Shown here: positions 9,007 through 18,676 of the stretch, in pieces
Layout: each line of letters starts with the position of its first letter
How positions within the stretch are numbered: the stretch's first letter is position 1
DNA from: Cyanidium caldarium
Taxonomy: Eukaryota; Rhodophyta; Bangiophyceae; Cyanidiales; Cyanidiaceae
Direction: 5' to 3'
DNA length: 64,000 nucleotides
Assembly: GCA_026184775.1 (NCBI GenBank)
Contig: JANCYW010000003.1
Span: forward strand, 124,001-188,000
Position numbers and translations under genes: made by a program
Notes under the pieces: generated by a model
What the model saw: only the letters and a program-made list of their open reading frames with translations
What the model was told of the DNA's origin: nothing
The model's database searches: none

Positions 9007-9582
9007 TTACCGTGTTGGCGGTGATGATGACGATGATGATGATGATATTGGGGGTGGTGGTGGTGGTGGTGGCTCGAGCGGCACCATTTTGAACAGCAGC
9101 TGCACGGTCGGCTGCGCGCCCCAGTCGACGCGCTCTGCAGTACTGACCGTACCGAACGCGGCTGCTGCATGCACCAGCTCAAAGTGGCGCGCTTGTCGCC
9201 GCTGCCACTCGGCACGCACATAAAGACACGCAGCGGCACTCGGGCGCTCGGCGGCACTCCCGGCGCTGCCCCTATCGGTCGTCCAATCGTACCCGCTCAC
9301 CCGCACGATATACCCGAGGTGGCGACGATACGCCGGAACGTTCTGCAACAGCACCGCACTGGCCTGCCCCATGGCCTCCAGCACGTACGCGCCCCGGCCG
9401 GACAGCGGGAAGGGGTGCGGAGTGGACGTCCGGCACTGCGCCACCAGCTGCTCGCCGGGTACGTGCTGTACAACCCGCTCCAGCGTCAACCACGGCGGCC
9501 GTTGCTGCAGCACCCGCAGCAGTGTCTCCGAAGATGACATGAACCCCAGAAAAAAGTCTCGTACAGGCCCCGAAAAGGGCAT
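9007..9582 (-). CDS. Hotdog-fold protein, FabZ/ApeP-like thioester dehydratase relative
   Basis: 191 residues from ATG 9580-9582. The segment RPPWLTLERVVQHVPGEQLVAQ followed by HPFPLSGRGAYVLEAMGQASAVLL aligns by eye with beta-hydroxyacyl-ACP dehydratases: the dehydratase strand-and-loop, a histidine in HPFP and a glutamate in LEAMGQA in the central helix. The canonical FabZ loop HFPGxPxxPG is not present, so activity on acyl-ACP is uncertain and an ApeP-like or non-catalytic role is possible. The C-terminus is a low-complexity run of prolines and serines encoded by the GGT and GAT triplet repeats at 9021-9072. Convergent with FCF1. Confidence 0.5.
   Translation of the reverse strand: MPFSGPVRDFFLGFMSSSETLLRVLQQRPPWLTLERVVQHVPGEQLVAQCRTSTPHPFPLSGRGAYVLEAMGQASAVLLQNVPAYRRHLGYIVRVSGYDWTTDRGSAGSAAERPSAAACLYVRAEWQRRQARHFELVHAAAAFGTVSTAERVDWGAQPTVQLLFKMVPLEPPPPPPPPISSSSSSSSPPTR
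9021..9072. repeat. Triplet microsatellites in coding sequence
   Basis: A run of GAT triplets followed by a run of GGT triplets (plus-strand reading). On the minus strand they encode the poly-Ser and poly-Pro tail of the hotdog protein, so length variation would change the protein tail without breaking the frame. Confidence 0.8.
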
Positions 9583-9747
9583 CGGCGGCACCTCCGAGCC
9601 CCGAGCACACCAAGGCAGGCGGTGGGCGGGCGGTCGTCGTCGCCAACGCCGTCACTCCACTCCGCCGTCCCCAACCAGATCATATGGCACTGCCCAGACC
9701 ACCCTCATGACTTCACGGCACGCTTTCCGACCGAACCGCAACATCGT

Positions 9748-11868
9748 TTACGCACCGGGCGACGGCGGCGTCGGACGGCCGAGTGCATTGTCCACCGTGG
9801 CCACCAGCACACTCTCGTATGCCCGTGCCTCTTCTTCATGCTGTTTCCCGACGCTCACCGCGCCGGCCAGGCGGTCGGCGAGCACGCGCTCGGCCAACGC
9901 GTACTCCCGCATGAACATCGACAGCTGCAACACGGCTATGTACAGGTGGCCGGTGGGGTTGCGGCGCGCTTGGCGCAGCGCGTCCCACGCGCGCGCTAGA
10001 AAGTTGAGTTGCTGTCGGGCGTCGGGCAGGCAGGCGCACAACAGCGCCGCGTACGTGTGGCGGTCGGGCGAGTGCGTCGACCGGAGCAGGCGCTTCAACG
10101 ATCGGCACGCCGAGCCCGCCGCCCCGGCGCGCACGCTGGCCTCGATCAGCGCGTTATGCGTGACCACATTGGGCCATATACGCGCACGACACATCGCGTC
10201 GTAGATGTGCAGGCATTCGTCCACGCGGCCGCGCAGGCCGTGCGCACGAATGCACAACGTGAACAGCACCACGTCGGGCCGCAGGTCGGGTTGTTCGCGG
10301 CGCATGCGCTCGTAGGTGGAGAGCGCCAGCTCGGGCTCGTGCGCGTTCAAGCAGGCGCCCATGCAGGCGGCGTAGCTCACCTCATTCTCCGGTACGCCGT
10401 CGGCGCGCATCCGTCGGGCCGTGGCCAGCGCGCTGCCCAGCCGGCCGGCGGCGCCGTACGCGCTGATCATCAGCGTGTACACGTGCAGCGGCCATGGCGG
10501 CGGAATGCGCTCGAGGAGGCGCTCGGCGCGGTCCAGACGGCCGGCGCGCACACACACCTTCAGTACCTGGGTGTAGGTGTGGGGATCCGGCGGCACGCCG
10601 CGCGCCATCATCTCGTTCAACACCTCGACGGCTGCCTCCCAGTGCAGACACGACACGTAGCCGTCGATGAGGGTGTTGAAGAGGCGCGCGTCCGGCTGGA
10701 GGTCGCGGCGGGACAGCGCCTCCTCCATGGTAGCGCGCGCCCGGTCCATCTGGCGTGCCCGCGCGTACCCCTTGATGAGGGTGGAGTAGGTGACTAGCGA
10801 CGGCTGACAGCCGGCCTGGCGCATTCGCTGGCGCACTTGCTCCATGCTGTCGACGTCGCCGGTGCGCGCGTGCCAGTTGAGTATGGTGTTGTAGGTGACG
10901 TCGTTGGGCGCCAAGTGGTCTTCGTCCACCATCTGGCGCAACAGCGATTGCGCGGTGTTCCACTTGCCGGCGGAGAGGCACGCGGCGATGACCGCGTTGT
11001 AGGTGTTGGCGTTGGGCGCGATGGCGCGGGCGCTGCCGTGGGCGGTACTGCGGTGTGGATCATCGGAGACGGTGCTATCACGGCGCGCATCGACTGGCGT
11101 CGCCTTGAGTGCGGTCTCCGCGGACGCCGTGCGCCCATCGGCCGGTTGTCGGCGCTCGCGGTGGTCGGTGGGCGGGCGTGCGGCCGGCGTCCCATCGGTG
11201 GCGGCGGGCGTGGCTGCTGCCGCAGCCGGTTCGACGTCGACACCGGCCGTGTGATCATCCTCTGCGGTATCGCCGGCATGGCCGCCGTCATCACAGTGAC
11301 GTTGCTCCCGGGCAGCCTGACGCAACTCCTGGAACACCCGGAGCGCCTCTTGCGGCCGGCCCAAGTGCCCGTACGCTGTGATGCGGGTGGTGTGGCACTC
11401 GACGGTGGGACCCTCCGAACATGCCGTGGCGAACTCGTCGAAGAAGCGCAGGGCGGCCTCTGCTTCGCCCATGCTCAGACACCGGGCCATCAGCGCGTTC
11501 AACAGCGCCGCCGGCAGAGGCCATCCGCGCGAGAGGCCGTGCTGCAGCACGCTGCGCGTCCGCTTGACGTCGTCGCGGCACTGCATGCGGTATATGCTCG
11601 TCCGCAACGACCCGAACCAGCCGCGCGCAGAATCGGCCACTTGCAGTTCGGACGGGTTGCTCTCGGTGGCACGGTCGCCAGTAGCTGCCGTGGACGACTC
11701 CATGGCGGCGGCGACGTCCGCCGATTGTGGCATCGGCGGTTCGCAGGCGCGCAACGTCCGCAAGCTGCTCGGACGGTACCGCCTGAAATGACCGGGCAGA
11801 AAGAGGCGGCATCGGCAGACGGCCTGACGGTGACGCGAAATGTGCCGCGCGCTGCCGAGTCGGTGCAT
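9748..11868 (-). CDS. Pentatricopeptide repeat (PPR) protein, probably organellar
   Basis: 706 residues from ATG 11866-11868. The first about 45 residues are rich in Arg/His with no acids (MHRLGSARHISRHRQ...), typical of a mitochondrial or plastid targeting peptide; a later ATG at 11733 would remove it. One PPR-like unit near residue 110 is followed by an about 100-residue acidic/Ala/Thr linker, then about nine tandem P-type PPR motifs of about 35 residues, recognisable by VTYNTILNWHARTGDVDS, VTYSTLIKGYARARQMDR, RLFNTLIDGYVS, HTYTQVLKVCVRAGRLDR, VTHNALIEASVRAGAAGS. No PLS, E, DYW or SMR domain is visible. PPR proteins bind organelle RNA in a sequence-specific way for processing, stability or translation; the target cannot be inferred. 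Confidence 0.88.
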   Translation of the reverse strand: MHRLGSARHISRHRQAVCRCRLFLPGHFRRYRPSSLRTLRACEPPMPQSADVAAAMESSTAATGDRATESNPSELQVADSARGWFGSLRTSIYRMQCRDDVKRTRSVLQHGLSRGWPLPAALLNALMARCLSMGEAEAALRFFDEFATACSEGPTVECHTTRITAYGHLGRPQEALRVFQELRQAAREQRHCDDGGHAGDTAEDDHTAGVDVEPAAAAATPAATDGTPAARPPTDHRERRQPADGRTASAETALKATPVDARRDSTVSDDPHRSTAHGSARAIAPNANTYNAVIAACLSAGKWNTAQSLLRQMVDEDHLAPNDVTYNTILNWHARTGDVDSMEQVRQRMRQAGCQPSLVTYSTLIKGYARARQMDRARATMEEALSRRDLQPDARLFNTLIDGYVSCLHWEAAVEVLNEMMARGVPPDPHTYTQVLKVCVRAGRLDRAERLLERIPPPWPLHVYTLMISAYGAAGRLGSALATARRMRADGVPENEVSYAACMGACLNAHEPELALSTYERMRREQPDLRPDVVLFTLCIRAHGLRGRVDECLHIYDAMCRARIWPNVVTHNALIEASVRAGAAGSACRSLKRLLRSTHSPDRHTYAALLCACLPDARQQLNFLARAWDALRQARRNPTGHLYIAVLQLSMFMREYALAERVLADRLAGAVSVGKQHEEEARAYESVLVATVDNALGRPTPPSPGA

Positions 11869-12829
11869 CTCCACGCCGTACGGAGTGGTTGCAGTCGGTG
11901 ATGCATGCGCAGCCAGCGATCCCTCCACCACCCGTATCGCTCGAGGCCAACCGGCGATAGGTCGCGAATTGCCCGTCCACCACGACGCCGCCGGTCTGCC
12001 GCAAACTCGAGCATCCGCACGACACTTCGGTGTGTCCAGCGCGTTGGCGACGAAACCACACGATGACCTTGTGGCCGTGCACCCTCGCCATTCCGGGCTC
12101 GAAGATCGACGCCCGGCCTGAACACGCACCAAGGCGCTGACCTCCCATAGAACCGCACCGTCCGCGCTCGCCTCCTTGCGAAGCGTCCTCGCAGGCCTGT
12201 TCGCGGACTTCTCGCACTTGCCCGCCGTCCGCCACCGCGACTGCGAAGGGACGCCAGGGCGTGGCATCCGCCACCGCACCTCGTCACCGACCACCCCGGG
12301 CACGCCCATGCCTCTACTGCCGCGCCACTGTGCCGACCAATTCAATCCAGCTGGCAATTGGGTCTGGTTGCACTGTCCTCACCAGGCGATCCAGTGGTGC
12401 AGCAACCGTCGCAGCGCATCGTCTCCAGGGCGACGTTGCGTTGCGACTTGTCCGACGTCACGCCCGCTCGACAGCGTCGACGGTGGCGCGGCAGTTCGGG
12501 CTGAAGTGGGCAAGGCGGTGGAGAACAGGCGCACAAGGACCGAGTGTCGGAAAGAGACCAACGCGCATAGAGAGAGACAGGAGACGGCAATAGCAGCAAG
12601 CAGCTGCGGGCGTTGTGGTGTCTGGGCCGTTGGACAGGGCACAGACGTGGCCAGCGCGCGATCGCGAGGGACATCCGCTGCCGACGGGTGGGTGAGGACG
12701 TACGCCGTCTGGGGAGCGCACTGCGTAACGCGCAGTGGGGGTGCGGGTGTTGTACGCCAGACCAACTGCCGGTGTGCGCGTGTGCCAGGTTGATCGATCG
12801 CCGGGCTCGCCTCCTGCATCTGGTGATCC
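11869..12829. other. Long divergent intergenic spacer
   Basis: 961 bp between the divergent PPR and NEDD8 genes. Frames are open on both strands but show no known protein features. The PPR frame itself continues open for about 160 codons into this region. No RNA gene recognised. Confidence 0.45.
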
Positions 12830-13081
12830 ATGTTGGTCAAGGTGAAGACTCTGACCGGCAAGGAGATCGAGTTGGATATCGAGCCGAACGACAACATCCA
12901 GCGCATCAAAGAGAGGGTGGAGGAGAAGGAGGGTATTCCGCCACAGCAGCAGCGACTGATCTTTGGCGGAAAGCAGCTGGCGGACGACCGATCCGCGAGA
13001 GAATACAACATCGAGGGCGGCTCGGTGCTGCATCTGGTACTGGCGCTGCGGGGCGGAGTGCACCGACGACGACGGTGGTGA
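12830..13081 (+). CDS. NEDD8: NEDD8/RUB ubiquitin-like modifier precursor
   Basis: 83 residues, beginning [20 protein letters not shown]. The whole 76-residue ubiquitin fold is present and ends [10 protein letters not shown]. Alanine at position 72 (arginine in ubiquitin) is the residue that directs NEDD8 to its own E1, which separates it from ubiquitin. Lys48 is kept. After Gly75-Gly76 comes a short basic tail, VHRRRRW, that a NEDD8 protease must remove before conjugation. NEDD8 activates cullin-RING ligases; an F-box protein lies at the far end of this window. No N-terminal fusion partner. Confidence 0.96.
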   Translation: MLVKVKTLTGKEIELDIEPNDNIQRIKERVEEKEGIPPQQQRLIFGGKQLADDRSAREYNIEGGSVLHLVLALRGGVHRRRRW

Positions 13082-13259
13082 GTGGTGGTGTGTTTACGGG
13101 GAGAGACATTGCGCCGGACGCGGGCAAAGTGGACGGCGGCGGAAGCGAAGCACTTCAACGGAAAACGCCGTTAGCCGAGTCACATCCTCGCCGCCTGAGT
13201 GACGCGAGGCATGGCCGGCGCATAGACAGCGCGTTTGCGCACCCATATACACCGTTACG

Positions 13260-14228
13260 TCACGGCCCTGATCGCTCTGGTTTTTGCAGCTGTGCCATCG
13301 CCTGCTCGATGGCGCCAATCCACCCATCCATGCCGGGCGCTTCCGGGCAGTACACGCGGGTAAAGCCGCCGCGGCTGGCTGCTTGCGCCGAAGTCTCACC
13401 GATGCACGCGGCCGCCTGCTGCACGCCGATGCGCGCCGCCCACACTTGCACCGCCGATGGCGAGGCGAACGTGACCACATCCACCTCGTGCCGTGCCCGC
13501 TGCCACTCCAACTCGCTCCACGGCGCCTCGACGGTGTCGTAGGCGTTGATGCGTAGGAACGGCAAGTCCGGCCGACGAGCGCGCAATCCCGTCTCGATGT
13601 CGTTACTGGCGCGCACCGAGGCAGGATACAGCACGCGCGCTGCCTCCTCTACAGGCAGTTCTCGTGCCAGACACGCTCCGGTCGCTTTGGAGGGCACAAA
13701 GTCGGGCGCGATACCGCCGGTCCGCAGCGCGTCCGCAGTGGCGCCGCCCACGGCGGCCACGCGGTGATACGGTCGCAGCGTTCCCGGGCACACCGACAAA
13801 AACACCTTGGCGGCTTCGGGAGAGGTGATGAGAATCCATTCTGTGGTCGAATCATCTGGTGTACGATTCGCCTGCAAGTGCGCTCGCAGATGCTCCAGTT
13901 CGGCCGTCGTGGCGTGCTCTATGCACGGCAGTTCGTGCAACGACAGGTGCGGCCAACGCGACCGCAGCGCTGTAGCCAACTTGACGTTCTTGCCACGTTC
14001 ACGCGTCAGGGCAATCCGCGCTACAGTGGCCTCGAGTCGAAAAGGCAGTGGCAGGCGCCGATGAGGGCACGTCGCCGCAGAGCGGTCGTATGGCCGCGTT
14101 GTCCCGCCGCCAAAGGTCACGAAAGCGATTCGTGAGGGGAGCGACGAGTGTGGAAGATGATGGCGTGGAGCTCGGCTTTCGAGCAGTTCAAGCGACGAGG
14201 GGTCACTCCAAGCACCTGGTAACCTCAT
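13260..14228 (-). CDS. hemD: Uroporphyrinogen-III synthase
   Basis: 322 residues from ATG 14226-14228. HemD closes and inverts ring D of hydroxymethylbilane to give uroporphyrinogen III, the last common step of heme, chlorophyll and siroheme synthesis, in plastids. The mature protein begins near VARIALTRERGKN (about residue 70), then LPCIEH, WILITSPEAAKVFL, RVAAVGGATADALR, ARVLYPASVRASNDIETGLR, VDVVTFASPSAVQVWAA and ACIGETSAQAASRGG, which are the family's scattered conserved blocks. The N-terminal 65 or so residues are Ser/Arg-rich and suit a plastid transit peptide. An earlier in-frame start would lie inside the 5S repeat block, so the 14228 start is preferred. Sequence conservation in this family is low. 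Confidence 0.85.
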   Translation of the reverse strand: MRLPGAWSDPSSLELLESRAPRHHLPHSSLPSRIAFVTFGGGTTRPYDRSAATCPHRRLPLPFRLEATVARIALTRERGKNVKLATALRSRWPHLSLHELPCIEHATTAELEHLRAHLQANRTPDDSTTEWILITSPEAAKVFLSVCPGTLRPYHRVAAVGGATADALRTGGIAPDFVPSKATGACLARELPVEEAARVLYPASVRASNDIETGLRARRPDLPFLRINAYDTVEAPWSELEWQRARHEVDVVTFASPSAVQVWAARIGVQQAAACIGETSAQAASRGGFTRVYCPEAPGMDGWIGAIEQAMAQLQKPERSGP

Positions 14229-14376
14229 CGCGGCACTTGCCTCAACACCTCCTTGCGAAGCACCGGATGAGAGGCACGCGCGCCCGACCTCCTCCGACGC
14301 CGTTCGCACCGGATGACCGCCCCGACCGCCCGCACACGCTCCCCCACCACACAGTCACCCGCTCGTGCGGCCGGCC

Positions 14377-14382
14377 AAAAAA
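14377..14382 (-). terminator. RNA polymerase III terminator of 5S rRNA
   Basis: Six consecutive T residues on the minus strand at the 3' end of the 5S gene, the standard Pol III stop signal. Confidence 0.9.
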
Positions 14383-14502
14383 CTTGCGTCACTCTCGTTT
14401 CGCGTGCGATCACTCATCACACTACTCAGAGAGCCCGAGGCCGCTTAACTTCGCAATTCGGAAAGGGAATGCGGTGCGCGTGGCTCTGGTATGAACGCAA
14501 GT
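14382..14502 (-). rRNA. 5S ribosomal RNA, copy 1
   Basis: 121 nt on the minus strand. The 5' end ACTTGCGTT (14494-14502) pairs over nine positions with the 3' end GACGCAAGT (14382-14390) as helix I. Right after it comes CATACCAG, the eukaryotic 5S start, then GCGAAGTTAAGCGG (box A and loop A/helix III region, 14441-14454), CCTCGGGCTC, GTAGT, and GTGATGAGTGATC (box C-like, 14408-14420). Order, spacing and length all match eukaryotic 5S rRNA. It stands alone between two protein genes, not in an rDNA array. An identical copy lies at 29756-29876. Confidence 0.96.
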
Positions 14503-14521
14503 GAGAACATGCGCGCCCGAG

Positions 14522-14532
14522 AAATATATAAA
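14522..14532 (-). promoter_or_regulatory. TATA-like element of 5S rRNA gene, copy 1
   Basis: TTTATATATTT on the minus strand; TATATA lies at about -23 to -28 from the 5S start, and the base at -1 is C. This matches the upstream layout known for plant 5S genes (TATA at about -28, C at -1). The rest of this flank is GC/purine-rich, which makes the element conspicuous. Confidence 0.8.
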
Positions 14533-14570
14533 GGCTGCGTCGCGGGCGGTTCCCGATCAGGGATTCCGAG

Positions 14571-14747
14571 GGAGCGCGCGGAGGCGGGGAGAGAGGGAGA
14601 GAGGCAGTGGGCAACGGAGCGTGCAGAGGTGGTGCTAGCCTGTCGGGAGAGAGGAAAGTGGGCGTGTGGCGCGAGCATACGAGGAATATCGTAGGGGTGT
14701 TGCTGGGGAGCGCGCGGAGGCGGGGAGAGAGGGAGAGAGGCAGTGGG
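14571..14747. repeat. 41-bp direct repeat pair within the 5S flank
   Basis: The same 41-bp sequence, beginning GGAGCGCGCGGAGGC and ending GGCAGTGGG, occurs at 14571-14611 and 14707-14747. In the second 5S block the matching positions are 29945-29985 (intact) and about 30081-30119 (two bases shorter). Confidence 0.9.
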
Positions 14748-14836
14748 GGTAGCAAGGCACGCCCCGCTTCCAAGAACATGACCATCCCATCCTCTCTATC
14801 AAAAACACCCTCCCTGTTCGCACCACTTCCCATTGT

Positions 14837-16477
14837 TTAGACCAGTGAGGGCGCGGGCGCCTTGCGCTCTTTGCGCGCCGGCTGCGGCGCTGGCTGCGGC
14901 CGCAGTTTGTTCTTAGCGTTGTGCATACCCTCGCGGATACGCACCACCAGTTCGTCGTATCGCGGGTGATATTCCTGAATCGGCTTCACCTCCAGCGCCT
15001 GACTGCGCATTGCGCGAATGGCTGCTGCGGCCGCTTTGGCGGCGGCCAACGTGGTGATGATGGGCACCTTGCTCATCAGCGCGGTGCGGCGTACGTGGCG
15101 CGCCGAGTCGCCCGGCAACGAGGGCGTGATGATGAACAGATGGATGTCGCCGTTCTTGAACGCGTCGACGACATCGGGACGACCCTCGCCCGACTTGTAA
15201 ATAAAATGGATGCTCTGCGGGTCGATGCCCGCTGCCACCAACGCATTGCGAGTGCCGTGCGTGGCCAGCACCTTGAAGCCGAGGTCGAGAAAGTCGCGCG
15301 CCAGCGCCAGCGCGTTCGGCTTGTCGGCATCGCGCAGCGACATCAGCACCGTGCCGTGGTGCGGGAGCGGCGTGCCGGCGGCGGCCTGCGACTTGGCGTA
15401 TGCCGCGCCGAAACTGTAGTCGGTGCCCATCACCTCGCCGGTGGAGCGCATCTCCGGCGAGAGCAGCGTGTCCGCGCCGGCGAACTTGTCGAACGGCAGC
15501 ACCGACTCCTTCACCGAGATGGCCCGCGGCAACAGCTCGGTGGTGAAGCCAAGCTCCTCCAGCGTGGCGCCGGCCATCACCAGCGCCGCGATCTTGGCCA
15601 CCGGCGCGCCGATGGCCTTGCTCACGTACGGCACCGTGCGCGAGGCGCGCGGATTCGCCTCCAGAATGTACACGTCAGTGCCCTGCACGGCCCACTGGAT
15701 GTTGATCAGGCCGACCACTTTCAGGCGCCGCGTCAGCTCCACCGTCCATTGGCGGATCTGCACCTGCGCCTCGTACGGCAGCGACACCGCCGGGATGGAG
15801 CAGGCGCTGTCACCGCTATGGATGCCCGCCTGCTCAATATGCTCCATCAGACCGGCGATCACCACCCGGCCGGTGTCGTCCGCCAGTGCGTCCACATCCA
15901 CCTCGGTGGCGTTGATCAGGAAGCGGTCGATCAGCACCGGATGCTCTGACTCCACCACCACCTCCTCTGACATGTAGCGCTCCAGCTCGCGCTCCGAGTA
16001 CACGATCTCCATACCGCGCCCGCCCAGCACGTACGACGGCCGCACCACCACCGGGTAGCCGATCTTGGCAGCCACGCGCTTGGCGTCGGCATAACTGCGC
16101 GCCACGCCGTTCGCCGGCTGGCGGATGTTCAGCTCACGCAAGATCGCCTGGAAGCGGTCGCGATCCTCAGCGGTGTCGATGGAGTCGGGCGAAGTGCCCA
16201 GAATCCGAGTGCGCACGCCAGCTGAACGCGCCTCCCGACTCGACAGGTACTTTTGCAGCGGCACGGCGAGTTTGAGCGGCGTCTGCCCACCGAAGGTCAC
16301 GATGATGCCGTCCGGCTTCTCCACCTCCAGGATCGCGATCACGTCCTCCAGGGTGAGCGGCTCAAAGTAGAGCCGGTCGCTGGTGTCGTAGTCGGTGGAT
16401 ACCGTCTCCGGATTCGAGTTGACCATGATGGTCTCGTAACCGGCGTCGCGCAACGCGAAACACGCGTGGCAGCAGAC

Positions 16478-16510
<33 letters not shown>

Positions 16511-17438
16511 CGGCCCGCCGCCGAGGATCATCACCTTGGCCTTGTTCGGGTCCGAGGGCGGCACCTCCGACACGATGCCCTTGATCATCTCGTCGCGCTT
16601 GTGGTCCCACGCTTGTGAGGTCTCGTACGCCGAGTAGAGGTAGGGCGTGTAGGCCTCGAACTCGCCGGCGCAGGTGTCCACGCGCTTGAACGCCGGCCGG
16701 ATGCCCAGCTTCTTGCGGTAGCGCCGCACCTTCTCCTCGGTGGCGCCCGAGTGGCGCAGCGCGTACGCGATCTGCTTGTCGCTGAGGCCGAACTTTTTCA
16801 AAAAGAACATGTGTTCCCGATCGATCTCCTCCAGCTTGGGCACGCGCTCCAGCCACTCCTGCAACTCCAAAATGTCGGCCATCTTGTACAGATACCACGG
16901 GTCGTAGCCGGAGAGGTCGGCGATCTCCAGCACCGACATGCCCGCTTTCAGTGCCTGTCGCACCTTGAAGATGCGGTTCGGGCGTGGTACCCGCAGCGCT
17001 GCTTCCAGCTCGGCGCGCGTCATCGGTTCCTCGTCCTTGCCGTCGAGGCCCCAGCCGGCGCGCCCGATCTCCAACGAGCGCAGACCCTTCTGGAACGACT
17101 CCACGAACGAGCGGCCGATGGACATCGCCTCGCCCACCGACTTCATCTGTGTGCTGAGCACATCGCTGCTGCCGGGGAACTTTTCAAAGGTGAACCGCGG
17201 AAACTTGCACACCACATAGTCGAGCGCCGGTTCGAACGCCGCCGGCGTCTTGCGGGTGATGTCGTTGGGGATTTCGGTGAGCGACAGGCCGGTGGCCAGC
17301 TTGGCGGCCACTTTGGCGATCGGATAGCCGGTGGCCTTGGAGGCCAGCGCCGAAGACCGGCTCACCCGCGGGTTCATCTCGATGACGATGGTATCGCCGG
17401 TGCGCGGACAAACCGCAAACTGGATGTTGCTGCCGCCG

Positions 17439-17469
<31 letters not shown>

Positions 17470-18676
17470 TGGACATGTCGCGCAACTCCTGATACTCCAC
17501 ATCCGTCAGGGTTTGCGTCGGTGCCACCGTGAAGCTGTCACCGGTGTGCACGCCCATCGGGTCCACGTTCTCGACGGAGCAGATGATCACCACGTTGTCC
17601 ATCATATCGCGCACCACCTCCAACTCGTACTCCTTCCAGCCGAGCAACGACTTCTCCACCAGAATCTGGGACACCGGTGACGCCTCCAGGCCCGCCTGGG
17701 CGATGTCGTCAAACTCCTCGCGATTGTACGCGATGCCGCCGCCGGTGCCGCCCAGCGTATACGCCGGCCGTATGATCAGCGGGTAGGAGCCGATATCGGA
17801 GGCGACTTCACGCGCCTCCTCCACCGTGCGAGCGATGCCGCTTGGACACACTTTGACCCCGATGCGCTCCATGGCCTCGCGAAACGCCAACCGATCCTCG
17901 CCCTTGGTGATGGCCGCCAGGTCAGCCCCGATCAGCCGCACGTTGTAGCGCTCCAGCACGCCCGTCTTGGATAGCGTCATGGCCATGTTCAGACCGGTCT
18001 GTCCGCCCATGGTGGGCAACAGCGCGTCCGGCTTCTCGCGCTGGATGATCATCTCCACCACCTCGGGCGTAATCGGCTCGATGTAGGTGCGGTCGGCAAT
18101 CTCCGGATCGGTCATAATCGACGCCGGATTGCTGTTCACCAGCACCACCTCGTAACCCTCGGCGCGGAGCGCTTTGCAAGCCTGCGTGCCCGAATAGTCA
18201 AACTCGCATGCCTGTCCGATGCGGATGGCGCCCGAGCCGATGACCAGAATACGCCGCATCGGCGGCCGCGGCGCTGCCTCGGCGTACGTTTTGGAGAACA
18301 GCGTCGGGAAGCCGAGCTCCGGGTGGTCGGGCTCGTTGACGAACGGCGCGTCCTTGGCCAGGTCGTACACGAATTTGGGGTTGACCTCCTCCTCCTCCTC
18401 TGGCTGCTCTTGAAACATGAAGTCCAACTCGGAGGGATCGAATTCGGAGTCGTCGGGCGGATTCTCCAGATCGGATCCCACGCCCGGCCGCGACATGCGC
18501 AACGCGTGGCGAGCGCCGAGTGGCCGGCGCGACGGCGGCGCGGCGCGTTGCGTCGGCAGAGGCAGCCCGTACCACTCACTGCGGGAGCGCAGCGACGATA
18601 ACATTTGGCGGCGATGCCCCAAACGCCCCGTGGGGAACACTGACTGGGCGTAATCCGCCGTCGTGAATGAGGCCAT
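14837..18676 (-). CDS. carB: Carbamoyl-phosphate synthase large subunit, plastid-type
   Basis: 1279 residues from ATG 18674-18676. It makes carbamoyl phosphate from bicarbonate, ammonia (channelled from the small subunit) and two ATP for arginine and pyrimidine synthesis. The two homologous halves are clear: [20 protein letters not shown] near residue 140 and [20 protein letters not shown] near 714, each with ATP-grasp motifs ([10 protein letters not shown] and [33 protein letters not shown] and [18 protein letters not shown]) and an MGS-like allosteric domain at the end. The first about 65 residues ([20 protein letters not shown]...) resemble a plastid transit peptide, followed by an acidic stretch. 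It is not fused to ATCase or DHOase; red algal plastid genomes usually encode the partner carA. The frame stays open upstream to 19009. Its last codons overlap the 5S repeat block. Confidence 0.97.

Larger units (their letters stand above)
14260..14848. repeat. 589-bp dispersed repeat, copy 1, carrying a 5S rRNA gene
   Basis: Nearly identical to 29634-30220: over the whole length I see one clear substitution (14507) and one small change near 14738 that removes two bases in the other copy. It starts 31 bp upstream of the hemD start codon and ends inside the last codons of carB (the carB stop at 14837-14839 is within it). It holds the 5S rRNA gene on the minus strand and a purine-rich upstream flank with an internal 41-bp duplication. 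Confidence 0.95.

Noticed and set aside
14605-14840. Short open frames inside the 5S repeat block, present in both copies
   Set aside because: They follow low-complexity purine runs and mirror-image frames; their conservation is explained by the near identity of the two DNA blocks.
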